Positions 53,223 through 63,700 of a DNA stretch of 64,000 bases are shown piece after piece. The stretch covers positions 223,501 through 287,500 of the forward strand of contig CM034390.1 in assembly GCA_019925095.2 (NCBI GenBank). The letters are read 5' to 3'. The stretch is from Dendrolimus kikuchii. Taxonomy: Eukaryota; Arthropoda; Insecta; Lepidoptera; Lasiocampidae. A model generated the notes under the pieces. The model searched no databases and had not been told where the DNA came from. It worked only from the letters and a program-made list of their open reading frames with translations. The translations under genes were made by a program, and so were the position numbers. Numbering within the stretch: position 1 is the first letter of the stretch; every line of letters starts with the position of its first letter.

Positions 53223-53896
53223 TAGGGATGCAAACAAAACATCGATGTTTCCAAATATCGATGTATCGTTCATAAAAATCGATGTTTTAACATCGATGTT
53301 GGAACCAAAACATCGATGATACATCGTTGTTCAAGAACGATGTTTTATCGTACATAGACGTAACGCGCCATCTTGCGCTCTATTTTTAATATTTTTTCTT
53401 ATTGCCAGTAATAATTCATAATATAAAAGTTGATTATTATATCTATTTTATTCATTTCTATTAGAAATAACCATTTTTCTTAGATGTACATTTATTTTAA
53501 ATGGTGATAGGGATGTTAGTGTGTGCCCACGCTGTTGAATGGTACGGTAAGTACGGTAGTGAATATGGGTAAGGGAAAAGACATATAAATAGAATAAACA
53601 TAGTATTTAGTAGGATGAGAGCATTGAGATGCAAAGATTGCAAAGATGGAGTAACAGCGGCATAAAAGGATGATGTTAGTGAAAGCAAGAATTAAGAAAG
53701 GTGTGCTAAGGTGGCTTGAGCGATACATCGATGTAAAAAAACCGATGTTTGATTTGCATCACAGTAACAAGCGTTAAAAGCTTATGTAAATGGTGATAAA
53801 AAACATCGATATATCGTTCATAAACGTCGATATTTTAATTTTGAAAACATCGATATCCTAACATCGATGTTTTTTATGGGCGATGTTGCATCCCTA
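53223..53896. mobile_element. hAT-like non-autonomous element, 674 bp, 8-bp TSD
   Basis: attataca at 53215-53222 and 53897-53904 brackets ends tagggatgcaa and ttgcatcccta, an 11-bp perfect TIR. An 8-bp TSD with a TAGGGATG-type TIR fits hAT. Both subterminal regions are packed with aacatcgatgtt, a 12-bp palindrome, and variants. The middle (53390-53720) has no transposase frame I recognise. Confidence 0.88.
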
Positions 53897-53904
53897 ATTA
53901 TACA

Positions 53905-54306
53905 GGAGTGTGAGTGTTAGCACCGCACAATTCACTTTACACAGGGATTAAAAACTCAAACACTCGCACCTGATATGCAAACGTAAAAACTCTTTAATCA
54001 TAAAATCCAATAACATAAGAGAATACACGATACAAAAAACCATACCGCGATTCAAAACGACGGTGGCGCCATCTCTTAATAAATTTAGCAAACTAAACTC
54101 CATATGCATTGATAAAACTGAACTTTAATATTGATCAATAAATACAATTTAGACAGTGAGAATGTGAGTATTCCGGCGAAAATGAGTAGGAAGTCACAGG
54201 TTTTAGAAAATTATTTGGTTAAGGGACGTCCAAATTTAGACGGGACCCAAAACGGGCATTCTTCTTTAACGTTCTGTGAATCAAATCTGTGATGGATGCA
54301 TCAAAA
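53905..54306. other. No recognised feature
   Basis: AT-rich. actcaaacactcgcacctg and gtgtgagtgttagcaccg at 53910-53970 are loosely inverted. Confidence 0.4.
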
Positions 54307-55136
54307 TTAGCTTATTCGACAGAATAAAACTACGTTTTAACGGTTGTAAGCGCGGTAATTTTGTTTGATTTTGGTTTTTCCGACGTTTTTTTTTTTTTTT
54401 TTTTTTATTGCAGGAGATCAACAGACAGGCAAACGGCCCACTTGATGGAAAGCGGTTACCAGGGCCTATGGACATTTGCAACAGCAAAGTTGCTACAAAT
54501 GCGCTGCTGCTCTCTTAAGGGTGACTGGTCACTAATGCCGGAACACAACTCAAGGTTGTTATGGCGACATACTTTAGAGCAGGGGTGGTAGCCATCCAGT
54601 CGGGCAAATGCCCTACCACCTGGCTGTGGGTTGTTTTGTCGCCTCTTACGACAGGCCGCCCGGCCGCAGGAAATTGTATTCTTTCTCCGTTCCTGCACGG
54701 ATAAAAACGACGTTCCGGCCACTTTTCTTTCTGCGTACAACGGAACACACACCAACTTGATTGATAATTACTTTTATTTTTCCTTCCACTCATTTTAATA
54801 TTATATAAAATTATTAGAGCTAGGCATGTTTGCTGAAGAGTTTCTTGCGCCGCTTCTTCTCTTCTAGCCACAACATGTTGCGAAGCGGTAGTAAATTAGA
54901 TTAGGCTCGCATAGAGTAAATAATAACTATAAACAAAATTAAAATGAACAAGTTGGCGGTAGGCTAAATAAAACTTTAACAATATTCATTGACGCGTGAC
55001 ATCTTTGTCTTCCGTGACGGCCACTGAAAAGTGGCCGAAACGTCGGAAAAACCGAAATCAATTAAAATTACCGCGCTTAAAACCGTTAAAACGTAGTTTT
55101 ATTATATATACAAGTCGCGAAAACTTAAGAAAATAT
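54307..55136 (+). mobile_element. Penelope-like element with inverted end, split by SINE-B
   Basis: 54307-54388 is the terminal segment in reverse (aataaaactacg...ttttccgacg). After SINE-B the element resumes with FCVQRNTHQLD and a stop, the 3' UTR and the terminal segment in the forward sense. Flanks ttattcgaca and attattcgacac suggest a TSD. Confidence 0.78.
54389..54707 (-). mobile_element. SINE-B inserted in PLE
   Basis: T20 run, ttattgcaggagatcaacag to ctgcacggataaaa. cgacgtt appears on both sides, a likely TSD portion. Confidence 0.9.
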
Positions 55137-55139
55137 TAT

Positions 55140-55650
55140 TCGACACAGTTTCCACTCAATTGATAGCTTACATACTTTTTTAAATGCTGCGGTATTTTGT
55201 GTCCTGGGAGTCCCGCGGGAATTCCATTTCAAGCGTAGACGAAGTCACGGGCATGTTCTAGTACTGTATAATAAAACTGTAAATGGCTCAAATTTGTACA
55301 AGGCTTTTAAAAACGTCAATCAAAAATCAGGCGGCTAATTCCGACCAGCAGATTTCGAATTATTATATTAAAATTTTGTCTGCCTTTTAGAGCATTACGT
55401 GAAAACTACTAAACAGATTTAAATGAAACTCGACATAAAGCTAGCTTATATGCCAGGGCGTAACTTAGGATACTTTTATCCTGATAAATTATGCCGTTTC
55501 CATAGAATAGACGGATTAGAATACCTACGTTGTCATAAACAAGATGTCGTATGTTGTATTACTTCAAATCAGGTTGGCTTCGACTCGCCTCTATGTTTAG
55601 CCGAACAGCAGTTTAGACTATATGAACTTAGCTTCTTCGTTATTATTATA
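55140..55650. repeat. Helitron-like repeat traces, no gene
   Basis: 55205-55262 (tcccgcgggaattccatttc, gacgaagtcacgggcatgtt, ctag) has the layout of a Helitron-type 3' end. 55380-55500 (gaaaactactaaacagattt, ataaagctagcttatatgcc) is another such repeat. The 114-codon frame at 55423-55767 starts in this repeat and runs into an LTR, so I do not call it. Confidence 0.5.
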
Positions 55651-55651
55651 T

Positions 55652-56154
55652 TGTTACAAGTTGGGCCAAATACAAGGGATGCCTGCCATAAAACCTGGTT
55701 TATTACCCTTCCTCTATTCGGAGTTCTTTTGATTAATTTGTGTTTAAAATTTACAATTAGACAATAGCCTATTATTATTGTACTGGTTTATGGCCGTTCG
55801 CAGGCATAATTAGGCAGGTGTGCAGAATTATGTTTCCTGGGAATTGCGCCGACGGAGGCGCAGGTGTGATTCGTGGAAATCATTGTTTACCCGGTCGCGA
55901 CACATTGTAAGCTGAGTATAAAGGGATGTGCGAACGGAGAGATCGGCAATCGAGCGAGGGTTACGATACAAGCAAGACGTGTACATTCAACAAGCGATAT
56001 AGTGACGGAGTTTGCGCGTGTTATTGAATCGTGCCGTGTATACTGTTTGTATCCAGTTATATTTGTACCTGTTTTATGCGTGTTTGTACAGTTTTAATAA
56101 ACTCTATAGTCATTCCAACGGCATTTTAATTCGAGTCCTGCGTAACTCGTAACA
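55652..56154 (+). mobile_element. LTR-G solo LTR, 503 bp, TSD ATAT
   Basis: tgttacaagttgggcc to gcgtaactcgtaaca, with ATAT at 55648-55651 and 56155-56158. gttttaataaactctatag marks the polyadenylation region. It is longer than the 427-bp copy, so two length variants exist. Confidence 0.88.
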
Positions 56155-56158
56155 ATAT

Positions 56159-56562
56159 GTAAAATTTCGAATTAAGTTCTTGTGTAATTAAAATAAAGCC
56201 ACGACAGCCACTCGTGGAGAATATAGTGAATTCAGTATTCACAGTGAGAAATCTGGGCGCGAGTGCCCCGCCACACGTTCACGTCGACCGCAACGCGTGT
56301 GGAACGTGCCTTATGAGTTTTCGTTGTAACAAATATCGACATTCCTGTCAAAAGATATGATCTAGTTATACAGCATCGAGAGAGGTGCATTTTACTCGAG
56401 TTTCAGATGCCTATGTACGAGAAACCAATGGTGTTAGTCTCGCCATTAATATGTTCTTATATTGGACAGTGCAGTGCCCATTGGTGTACCGATTTAAGGA
56501 TTAAAATATTACGAGAGCAACCCACATTGGCGGCACACACCACGGCCCCACACGAAGGGCAT
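56159..56562. other. No recognised feature
   Basis: A GC-richer patch at 56250-56310. A 146-codon plus frame at 56407-56847 is built around an internal SINE-B fragment, so it is not genuine. Confidence 0.45.
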
Positions 56563-56659
56563 AGGGCATTTGCCCGACTGGATGGCTACCACCCCTGGTC
56601 TAAAGTATGTCGCCATAACAACCTTGAGCTGTGTTCCGGCATTAGTGACCAGGTTCCAG
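56563..56659 (+). mobile_element. SINE-B internal fragment
   Basis: atagggcatttgcccgactg to ttagtgaccaggttccaga. Both ends missing. Confidence 0.82.
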
Positions 56660-56729
56660 ATTTATGGAGAACTTTCCAGAGACATCTGTCTTCCAAGTTC
56701 ATGAGGAAGTTCAGTATGGCACGATGCTG

Positions 56730-56900
56730 TATCTTACCAACCATTCATTTGCCTTATGACCGGCTCCTGTATATTACTATTCATTCATTTGCCTTACCAT
56801 CGGTAGAATTTTCGCATTACTTGTATGGAGCTTGTGTCAAATTTTAACCGATAGTAAGGCAAACGAACGGTCGTTAAGATATAGAAAATTATTTTGATAT
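56730..56900. repeat. Imperfect inverted repeat
   Basis: ttgccttaccatcggtagaa and its near-complement aaccgatagtaaggcaa, with tatggagcttgtgtcaaatttt between. cattcatttgcctta occurs twice. Possibly a small TIR element. Confidence 0.45.
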
Positions 56901-56917
56901 AAGCTCCATACATTCCA

Positions 56918-57221
56918 TTTTATCCGTGTAGGAACGGAGGAAGAATACAATTTCCTGCGGCCGGGCGGGGCGACAAAACAACCCACAGCCAGGTGGTAGG
57001 GCATTTGCCCGACTGGGTGGCTACCACCCCTGGTCTAAAGTATGTCGCCATAACAACCTTGAGTTGTGTTCCGGCTTTAGTGACCAGGTTCCAGTCTCCC
57101 TTAGAGAGCAGCAGCGCATTTGTAGCACCTTTGCTGTTGCAAATGTCCATAGGCGATGGTAACCACTTTCCATCGAGTGGGCCGTCTGCCTGTCTGTTGA
57201 ACTCTTGCAATAAAAAAAAAG
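56918..57221 (+). mobile_element. SINE-B copy
   Basis: tatccgtgtaggaacggagg to ttgcaataaaaaaaa with the ctgtcgtaaga segment deleted. Confidence 0.9.
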
Positions 57222-57301
57222 GTTTTGCAATTTTAGTAGTTGTACAGTTTGTACAGTTGTAGTGGTGGATGCTGGCAGTAGTTAGTGGAGTGTTGATGCT
57301 T

Positions 57302-57601
57302 TCTCCGGCTGGGTGTAACTATGTTCTAAATCTCAGCCTTTCCAACACATTCAAAGCGCAGGGTCGTCAGGGAGGAGGGGGTTTTTAGTGGGTATTGGGG
57401 TTGCTCACCCGTGCAGCAACGCTCGGAGTCTTCCACGCTATTCTGTGACGTCGATCGCGGACGGAGCGCCGCCAAGAGCATACTATTGCTGCAGTGTTAT
57501 CGCCCCCGACCGACGCGTGTCGTTCCCCTAGCAACGACCCAGTTTGTGCATAAATCGGTTAAGAATTTTCCCTCGCCTCAAAACAAAAAAAAAAAAAAAA
57601 A
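57302..57601 (+). mobile_element. R1-M LINE 3' UTR copy
   Basis: ctgggtgtaactatgttcta, tttagtgggtattggggttg and a diverged end catttcccc-like ttttccctcgcctcaaaac plus A20. 5'-truncated. 57430-57540 departs from other copies. Confidence 0.7.
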
Positions 57602-57660
57602 AGTGTTGATGCTTTCTTATAGTACAGTGAAGGAAGTACACCTTGTTGCTTAGCAAATGC

Positions 57661-57720
57661 CCTTACGACAGGCCCCCCGGCCGCAGGAAATTGTATTCTT
57701 TCTCCGTTCCTGCACGGATA
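57661..57720 (-). mobile_element. SINE-B 5' fragment
   Basis: cttacgacaggccccccgg to ctgcacggataaaa, 60 bp. Confidence 0.82.
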
Positions 57721-58251
57721 AAAAACCTCTCGAAGCTAATTTACTTTTACAAAAATAAAATCAACACAACTAAGTTTAATACTTTGTTATTTATATAAAG
57801 CCAATTTCATAGATAATGAGTAAGTACTATTTATCATGCCAAAGAGTACATTATCGGCGTTTCGTTTAAAAATACAATAGTAAATTAGTCAAGAGCTTTT
57901 ATTAACAATTTTGAGATGTCAAAGAAAAATTTGCAAATCTCTTTACGTCACTTGGAGTTCTAAGACTTCTCAAAGCGAAAATACATTTGAATTTTCAGCC
58001 GTCGTCTCGTAGGCCCTCAAATTACCTTTTGTGCGCAAAATACCTAGAAATTGTTACAATTTATTTTCCTTCATTTCTCGCTTTGTAGCGAAACAATGAC
58101 AACTTGACGTAACTTATGATGTAGGTTTATTAAGTTAGGAATATGTCCGTTACACTCGCATGTTTTGATTGAAATTCTCTATTCATTATTGATCCTCCGT
58201 AGTTCTCTGGCGAATGGGTCCGGTTTCCCTGCTATCATTACATTAAATCTT
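57721..58251. other. No recognised feature
   Basis: AT-rich with no frame and no repeat partner. Confidence 0.5.
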
Positions 58252-58484
58252 ATACTAATATATAAAGCTGAAAAGTTTGTTTGTTTGAACGCGCTAATCT
58301 CAGGAACTACTGGTCTGATTTAATAAATTCTTTAATTGTTAGATAGCCCACTTATCACGAAAGGCTATAGGCTATATATCATCACGTTAAGACCAATAGG
58401 AGCGGAACAGCAATGAAAAATATTTCAAAATCGGGGGACATTGAAAACAAACTTCAGGCGGACGGCGTCGCGGGCACAGTTAGT
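58252..58484 (+). mobile_element. Heli-3, most complete copy
   Basis: tatactaatatataaagctg start, aacgcgctaatctcaggaac, ggctataggctatatatcat and an end gacggcgtcgcgggcacag followed by ttag. The hairpin plus near-CTAG end and TA-rich start support a Helitron-like unit. No ORF. Confidence 0.65.
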
Positions 58485-58519
58485 TTATTTATATACGTAA
58501 GGGAATGGTGGTATGTTTA

Positions 58520-58712
58520 GCCTTGCTTGAGAAAGTCTATAAAATCAGGCCATAGTCGTTTTACGGAATCACGTACTTGCGTCAACGAACGCAGAATTAG
58601 CGCACGAGATTGCATTAATTACAGTCTAGGCGAATTATGTCTGATTCGGCTAGGACTTGAACCCGCGTCATTGGAAGATATGTCTTGTGCTTTAGGCACT
58701 GAGCTATCACAA
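58520..58712 (-). mobile_element. tSINE-3, tRNA-headed SINE
   Basis: In reverse: gtgatagctcagtgcctaaa (A-box-like tagctcagtg), gcgggttcaagtcctagccg (B box), then an unrelated body. It lacks an acceptor-stem match, so it is a SINE head and not a functional tRNA. Single copy here. Confidence 0.6.
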
Positions 58713-58735
58713 GTTTTTCTACACTATTATTTTTT

Positions 58736-58975
58736 TGTATTTTTTTTATTGCAGGAGCTCAGCAGACAGGCAGACGGCCCACTTGATGGAAAGCGGTTAC
58801 CATCGCCTATGGACATTTGCAAAACCAAAAGTGCTGCAAATGCGCTGCTGCTCTCTTAAGGGAGACTGGAACCTGGTCACTAATGCTGGAACACAACTCA
58901 AGGCTATTATGGCGACATACTTTAGACCAGGGGTGGTAGCCATCCAGTCGGACAAATGCCCTACCACCTGGCAAA
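58736..58975 (-). mobile_element. SINE-B short form
   Basis: T-rich run, ttattgcaggagctcagcag to ccctaccacctggc, then aaatttc. Same breakpoint as 24520 and 51800. Confidence 0.88.
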
Positions 58976-59030
58976 TTTCATTGGCAAACTATTCAGTATA
59001 CACATACAAATGAGGCGTCTTAATAATTAA

Positions 59031-59325
59031 TAAGTCGTGGTAGCGTAATGGCTAGCGCACGCGTCCCAGACCCAAAGGGCGCGGGTTCGATCCTGGCCGG
59101 AACGCATGCACCGCTTTGGCAGTTTTCTGACCTAATATGCATATTGTTACGATTACCACGTGCTAATAACGGTGAAGGAAAACATCGTGATGCAACCTGC
59201 ACATCGAGATAACCGATGTGTCAAACCTGCCAAGCCGCCTTGGACAAGCGTGGCGGGTATACTGTCCGTTCCCCTATAGTGGGAGGCCCGAGCCCAGCAG
59301 TGGGACATTTATGGGCTGCTATTAT
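59031..59325 (+). mobile_element. tSINE-2, full copy
   Basis: gtggtagcgtaatggctagc, gcgggttcgatcctggccgg, ggcgggtatactgtccgttc, cagcagtgggacatttatgg, then a (TTA)n tail. Confidence 0.88.
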
Positions 59326-59562
59326 TATTTATATTTAATAATTAAATCATCAAAATAAATTGAATTTGCCTTACAAATGCATTAATTCGCATATCTGAAG
59401 ACATTCGTAATAATAAATACACTTTGCGGGTAGTTTCAGGAACTCCTATGTCCAGCGCGTCCAGAGAGGTATTTGTTATTTATTCAGCTTTATGGGGCTG
59501 GTTGAGGCCTTAGGGACAGATAAAGGCAAGGAAGATGCATGCGTTCCAACATGGGATTTATT

Positions 59563-60150
59563 TTTAACAGACTTCAAAAAAAGGAGGAGGTTTTCAATTC
59601 GTCGGGATCTTTTTTTTTTTGTATGTTCACCGATTACTCCGAGATTTATGATCCGATTTACGTGATTTTTTTTTTGTTCGACGCGGAATAGCTGCCATTT
59701 TGTTCTCTAAAAATTTGACATAGTTTGGCCCAGTAGTTTTCATTTTATGAACATTTTTTATGAAAAAATTTCCATTCCGTTCCATATGTACACCGATTAC
59801 GCTGAGATTTATGATCCGATTTACGTGATTCTTGTTTAGTTTGATGCGGAATAGTTGCCATTTAGTCCCCTAAAAATTTAACTTAGTTTGGCCTAGTAGT
59901 TTTCATTTTACGAACATTTTTTTGTTCCCGTTTCTTGGGACCTATATTCTTTAAGGAGCGCGGCACCTTTCGTAGGTCTACCCATACATAGCTAGACACT
60001 AAAAGTAACAATTTTTTTTTATCAAAATATAGTAATTTTTATGTTTCACTCTGCACCGACTTCAAGATGTTTTAGATAATATATATTAATAATAATAGCT
60101 TTAGAAATGAGTTATTTTATACTTTTTAGTTTTTGAAGTCGGTTTTTTAT
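59563..60150 (-). repeat. Fold-Q, two body units, one arm
   Basis: aacagacttcaaaaaaagga at left. Two tandem units. Only the outer arm (gcaccgacttcaagatgttt...tttttgaagtcggtt) at 60052-60145, so no hairpin. Confidence 0.78.
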
Positions 60151-60249
60151 TTATTTTTAAATCATGATTTTGCTATGTAATAAAATTCCAGCATAGCTAT
60201 AAGCTTATTTCCTAAAAATGCGGAGTATGTACATGTTCTTAAATGTATG

Positions 60250-60565
60250 TTTCTTTTTAATACGCTTTTATTAGCTTCATACGTATGTTAGTAATGGAAT
60301 CCTTCAAGTTAAATTCTATCGACTTCCCGGTTTCCGATTGAGCTGAAATTTTGCACGTATGTGTATATCGCGTGACAATGCGATAATATAGTATCATGGA
60401 GTTGATCTGATGATGGGGTCGGAAGGTGGCCATAGGAACTCCTGTACTAAACAAGATAGACCCGTCGTGTTTGGGCTCGTTTTACGTGTCTTGGCTAGCA
60501 CTCTGCTGCTACTTGATATGCAGGATCTCAAAAGCTTGTATTTAAAAACCTTTTCAAAAAAGCTT
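60250..60565 (-). repeat. Repeat R, copy 1
   Basis: cggtttccgattgagctgaa, atctgatgatggggtcggaa, ggccataggaactcctgtac and gatctcaaaagcttgtattt. Inverted partner of 61142-61440 at roughly 80% identity. Ends in aaaaaagctt. Confidence 0.65.
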
Positions 60566-60654
60566 ATTTTTACATAACGTTCCATTTTATCATAAGAGTG
60601 TATTTAATTCTTTTTTCACAATTTCCACGGAGAACGGAATTAAATCACTAAATA

Positions 60655-60905
60655 ATCACTAAAAAATTAAAAATAGTTAAAAAAAAACAAAAAATACGCT
60701 ATAGAAAATAAATTTGAATTAAAAATAGTGTAAGAAAAAATGATTTTATTGTAAAAAAAGCGTGGGGTGCATGATATCAATAGTTTGAAAAGCACCCCAA
60801 GCTTTTTTTACAATAAAATCATTTTTTCTTACACTATTTTTAATTCAAATTTATTAAAATTTATTTTCCGTTTTTTATTTTTTTAAACTATTATTTATTA
60901 CTATG
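60655..60905. repeat. Near-perfect hairpin with 64-bp arms
   Basis: 60707-60770 and 60792-60855 are complementary at 63 of 64 positions (one g/t change), with a 21-base loop. Complementarity continues outward with more mismatches to about 60655 and 60905. No ORF. Confidence 0.92.
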
Positions 60906-61141
60906 ATTTGTAATTAGTGTAAGTTCGTCGCGATTTCTTCATATTTTTATTAGTTTTTTTATTTATTTCTTCTGTTTAAGAATGTAAGTCCTAAAGCAGT
61001 CCAAATTAATAATGTATACGTGAAGCAAAATCTGTATACCACTTTCTACGAAAATTACGCGGACGGAGGAGCATGAAATTTCGCACACTTATAGTTTATA
61101 TAGAGAAGAAGCGACGAATGCTAATATGTTTTAAAAATTAT

Positions 61142-61440
61142 GCATAATAAGCTTTTTTAAATACAAGCTTTTGAGATCCTGGTTATCATGTAGTCGCAGA
61201 GTGCTAGCATGCAAACACAACGGCTTTATCTTGTTTAGTACACGAGTTCCTATGGCCACCTTCCGACTCCATCATCAGATCAGCTCTATGGTACAAAATT
61301 ATTGCATTGTCACGCGATATACATATGCGTGCAAAATTTCAGCTCAATCGGAAACCGGGAAGTTGGTCAAATTTAACTTGCAAGGTTCCACCCGAACTTA
61401 CATACATGCATCCATTGCAAGTTAAATAAAAGCTTGTAAA
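61142..61440 (+). repeat. Repeat R, copy 2, inserted in Heli-2
   Basis: aagcttttttaaatacaagc at left and ttaaataaaagcttgtaaa at right give aagctttt-type inverted ends. The Heli-2 at 33018-33045 shows the uninterrupted sequence at this point. Confidence 0.68.
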
Positions 61441-61595
61441 AAATACAATAAATTAATAAAAAAAAACATTACACACACTACCATGTATTTGACACACACA
61501 CGCATATGTACTCTTTTGTTTATTGTTCAAGTCTAACAGTGTAGCCTTGGCGAGATCTGTGATTATAGAAGTATAGTCTTTGAAATTAATTATTA

Positions 61596-61913
61596 TCTGT
61601 GCAGGAACGGAGAAAGAATACAATTTCCTGCGGCCGGGCGGCCTGTCGTAAGAGGCGACAAAACAACCCACAGCCAGGTGGTAGGGCGTTTGCCCGACTG
61701 GATGGCTACCACCCCTGGTCTAAAGTATGTCGTCATAACAACCTTGAGTTGTGTTCCGGCATTAGTGACCAGGTTCCAGTCTCCTTTAAGAGAGCAGCAG
61801 CGTATTTGTAGCACCTTTGGTGTTGTAAATGTCCATAGGCGATGGTAACCGCTTTCCATCAAGTGGGCCGTCTGCCTGTCTGCTGAACTCCTGCAACAAA
61901 AAAAAAAAAAAAT
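61596..61913 (+). mobile_element. SINE-B, full length, in Heli-2
   Basis: atctgtgcaggaacggagaa to ctgcaacaaaaaaaaaa. taattat flanks both sides and the interrupted host word is taattattatgg(t/c)cgaa. Confidence 0.92.
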
Positions 61914-62152
61914 AATTATGGTCGAATTTCGACCACGGGCGACTATTACTTCGTTTTAATCCTGTAAAGTAGTGAGCTTTACTGATATACCTAATATGGG
62001 AGGCTTATATATGCATTCTCTTGATATGTCATTCTGAAATTAAATTAAGTCTATACTTTAACAGATGAGCCCCCCACGCTAATATCTGTTATTTGTAGAA
62101 CGAATTTAAAAAAGAAAAAGTCCGTGCGGCTGATTTGGACTAGTAAGTACAT

Positions 62153-62607
62153 AATATTTTCTTAAGTTTTCGCGACTTGTTATGGCTTGAAGAGAAGAAG
62201 CGGCGCAAGAAACTCTTCAGCAAACATGCCTAGCTCTAATAATTTTATATAACATTAAAATGGGTGGAAGGAAAAATAAAAGTAATTATCAGTCAAGTTG
62301 GTTTGTGTTCCGTTGCACCCAGAGAGAGCTCACAGTGTCTTGAGGTCTGGCAGCTGGTTTTTGCTGGGTTTGGGTCTTGATAGTTTTGATAATTGGATCC
62401 CAAACCGGTGGTACTTGCCAACCAACTTCTCTATTGAAATTTGGGTGTTTTTTGATTTCAATAGGCTAAATAAAACTTTAACAATACTCGTTGACACTCG
62501 ACATCTTTGTCTTCCGTGATCACAGCCATTGAAAAGTGGCCGAAACGTCGGAAAAACCAAAATCAAATAAAATTACCGCGCTTAAAACCGTTAAAACGTA
62601 GTGTTAT
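62153..62607. mobile_element. Penelope-like element with internal inversion, 12-bp TSD
   Basis: tagtaagtacat at 62141-62152 and 62608-62619, exact. 62181-62463 carries the 3' UTR and coding tail (NREVGWQVPPVWDPIIKTI-like) on the minus strand, while 62464-62607 carries the terminal segment on the plus strand. In other copies these are collinear. Confidence 0.87.
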
Positions 62608-62619
62608 TAGTAAGTACAT

Positions 62620-63060
62620 TTCGAAAATGTCAACCTATCTAAACATCACGTGAAAATGTGAAAACACGAGAGACACAATTATAGTGCGCTTCTTCAACTA
62701 CAAGAATACGTCGTCATCATGGCAACGCCTACGAAGTTTTATTGCCACTGTTAGGTCTTATCACGTAAGCCTACGTATTAATTATAATACCTATTAAATT
62801 CTTAAATAATAATTATACGAGGTCTTCTAATAAAATATTATGAAATTAATTACTTACTGCTCTTTATTTGAGCAATCTAAATATCCTTGAATTAGTTTTT
62901 TCTTTGTTCACAGAATATTATTAGTCTAATATATATTTTAGTCTGTTTTTATCGTAAGCAATTTAGATACTCAGTTATTCTTTTATGAAAGTTATTTATA
63001 GAGGAGATTATGAACATAATAAATTTGTGAAGCAAGTTGAGTTTGTAGTACCTAAAGTCA
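62620..63060. other. No gene recognised
   Basis: AT-rich. 62717-62745 (atggcaacgcctacgaagtt) recalls the 9000 and 26530 repeat. Confidence 0.45.
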
Positions 63061-63377
63061 TTTTTTTTTTTTATTGCAGAAGCTCAGCAGACAGGCAGAC
63101 GGCCCACTTGATGAAAAGCGGTTACCATCGCCTATAGACATTTGCAACACCAAAGGTGCTACAAATACGCTGCTGCTCTCTTAAGGGAGACTGGTACCTG
63201 CTCACTAATGCCGGAACACAACTCAGGGTTGTTATGGCGACATACTTTAGACCAGGGGTGGTAGCCATCCAGTCGGGCAAATGCCCTACCACCTGGCTGT
63301 GGGTTGTTTTGTCGCCTCTTACGACAGGCCGCCCGGCCGCAGGAAATTGTATTCTTTCTCCGTTCCTGCACGGATAA
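63061..63377 (-). mobile_element. SINE-B, full length
   Basis: tttttttttattgcagaagc to ctgcacggataaaa with both ends intact. Confidence 0.93.
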
Positions 63378-63437
63378 AAAATGTGAAAAACACACGGTTA
63401 ATTTGGACCAGCAGCTTTAGAAAATGCAATATTTTGA

Positions 63438-63464
63438 ATTTTTCTCTCTCTCTCTTTCTCTCTG
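63438..63464. repeat. (TC)n microsatellite
   Basis: tttctctctctctctttctctct, short. Confidence 0.9.
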
Positions 63465-63535
63465 AATGGATTTCAATTAAACTAACTAAAACGCAGAGCT
63501 TTTTTTTTATTTTTCGCCAGGGGAAATCCGTTTGA

Positions 63536-63700
63536 GGACTAAGCCGCGACAGGCACAGAAGCCTGGGGGGATGTTCGCGACCCGTGTGAGTGTGGGATTC
63601 GCCAGATCGGGGGTGGCACTAGCGTGCCCGGTCAGAACCGGTGCCACGCTATTGCCACTCCCCAGTTAGGGATAAGAGCTAGCTTATCCCATTAGTTGGG
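63536..63700 (+). repeat. Unclassified repeat, partner of 8597-8870
   Basis: ttcgccagatcgggggtggc, gccacgctattgccactccc and gttagggata match. It departs after gctagcttatccc. Confidence 0.6.

Larger units (their letters stand above)
61005..61950 (+). mobile_element. Heli-2 copy carrying repeat R and SINE-B
   Basis: Pieces 61005-61141, 61441-61595 and 61914-61950 join into the same unit as 32666-33575. Ends in ggtcgaatttcgaccacgggcg hairpin followed by ctatta. Confidence 0.72.

Noticed and set aside
55423..55767. 114-codon plus-strand frame
   Set aside because: It starts in a Helitron-like repeat and crosses into the solo LTR at 55652, so it spans two unrelated elements.
56407..56847. 146-codon plus-strand frame
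   Set aside because: Its middle is a SINE-B fragment (56563-56659) and its end lies in an imperfect inverted repeat. It is a chance fusion.
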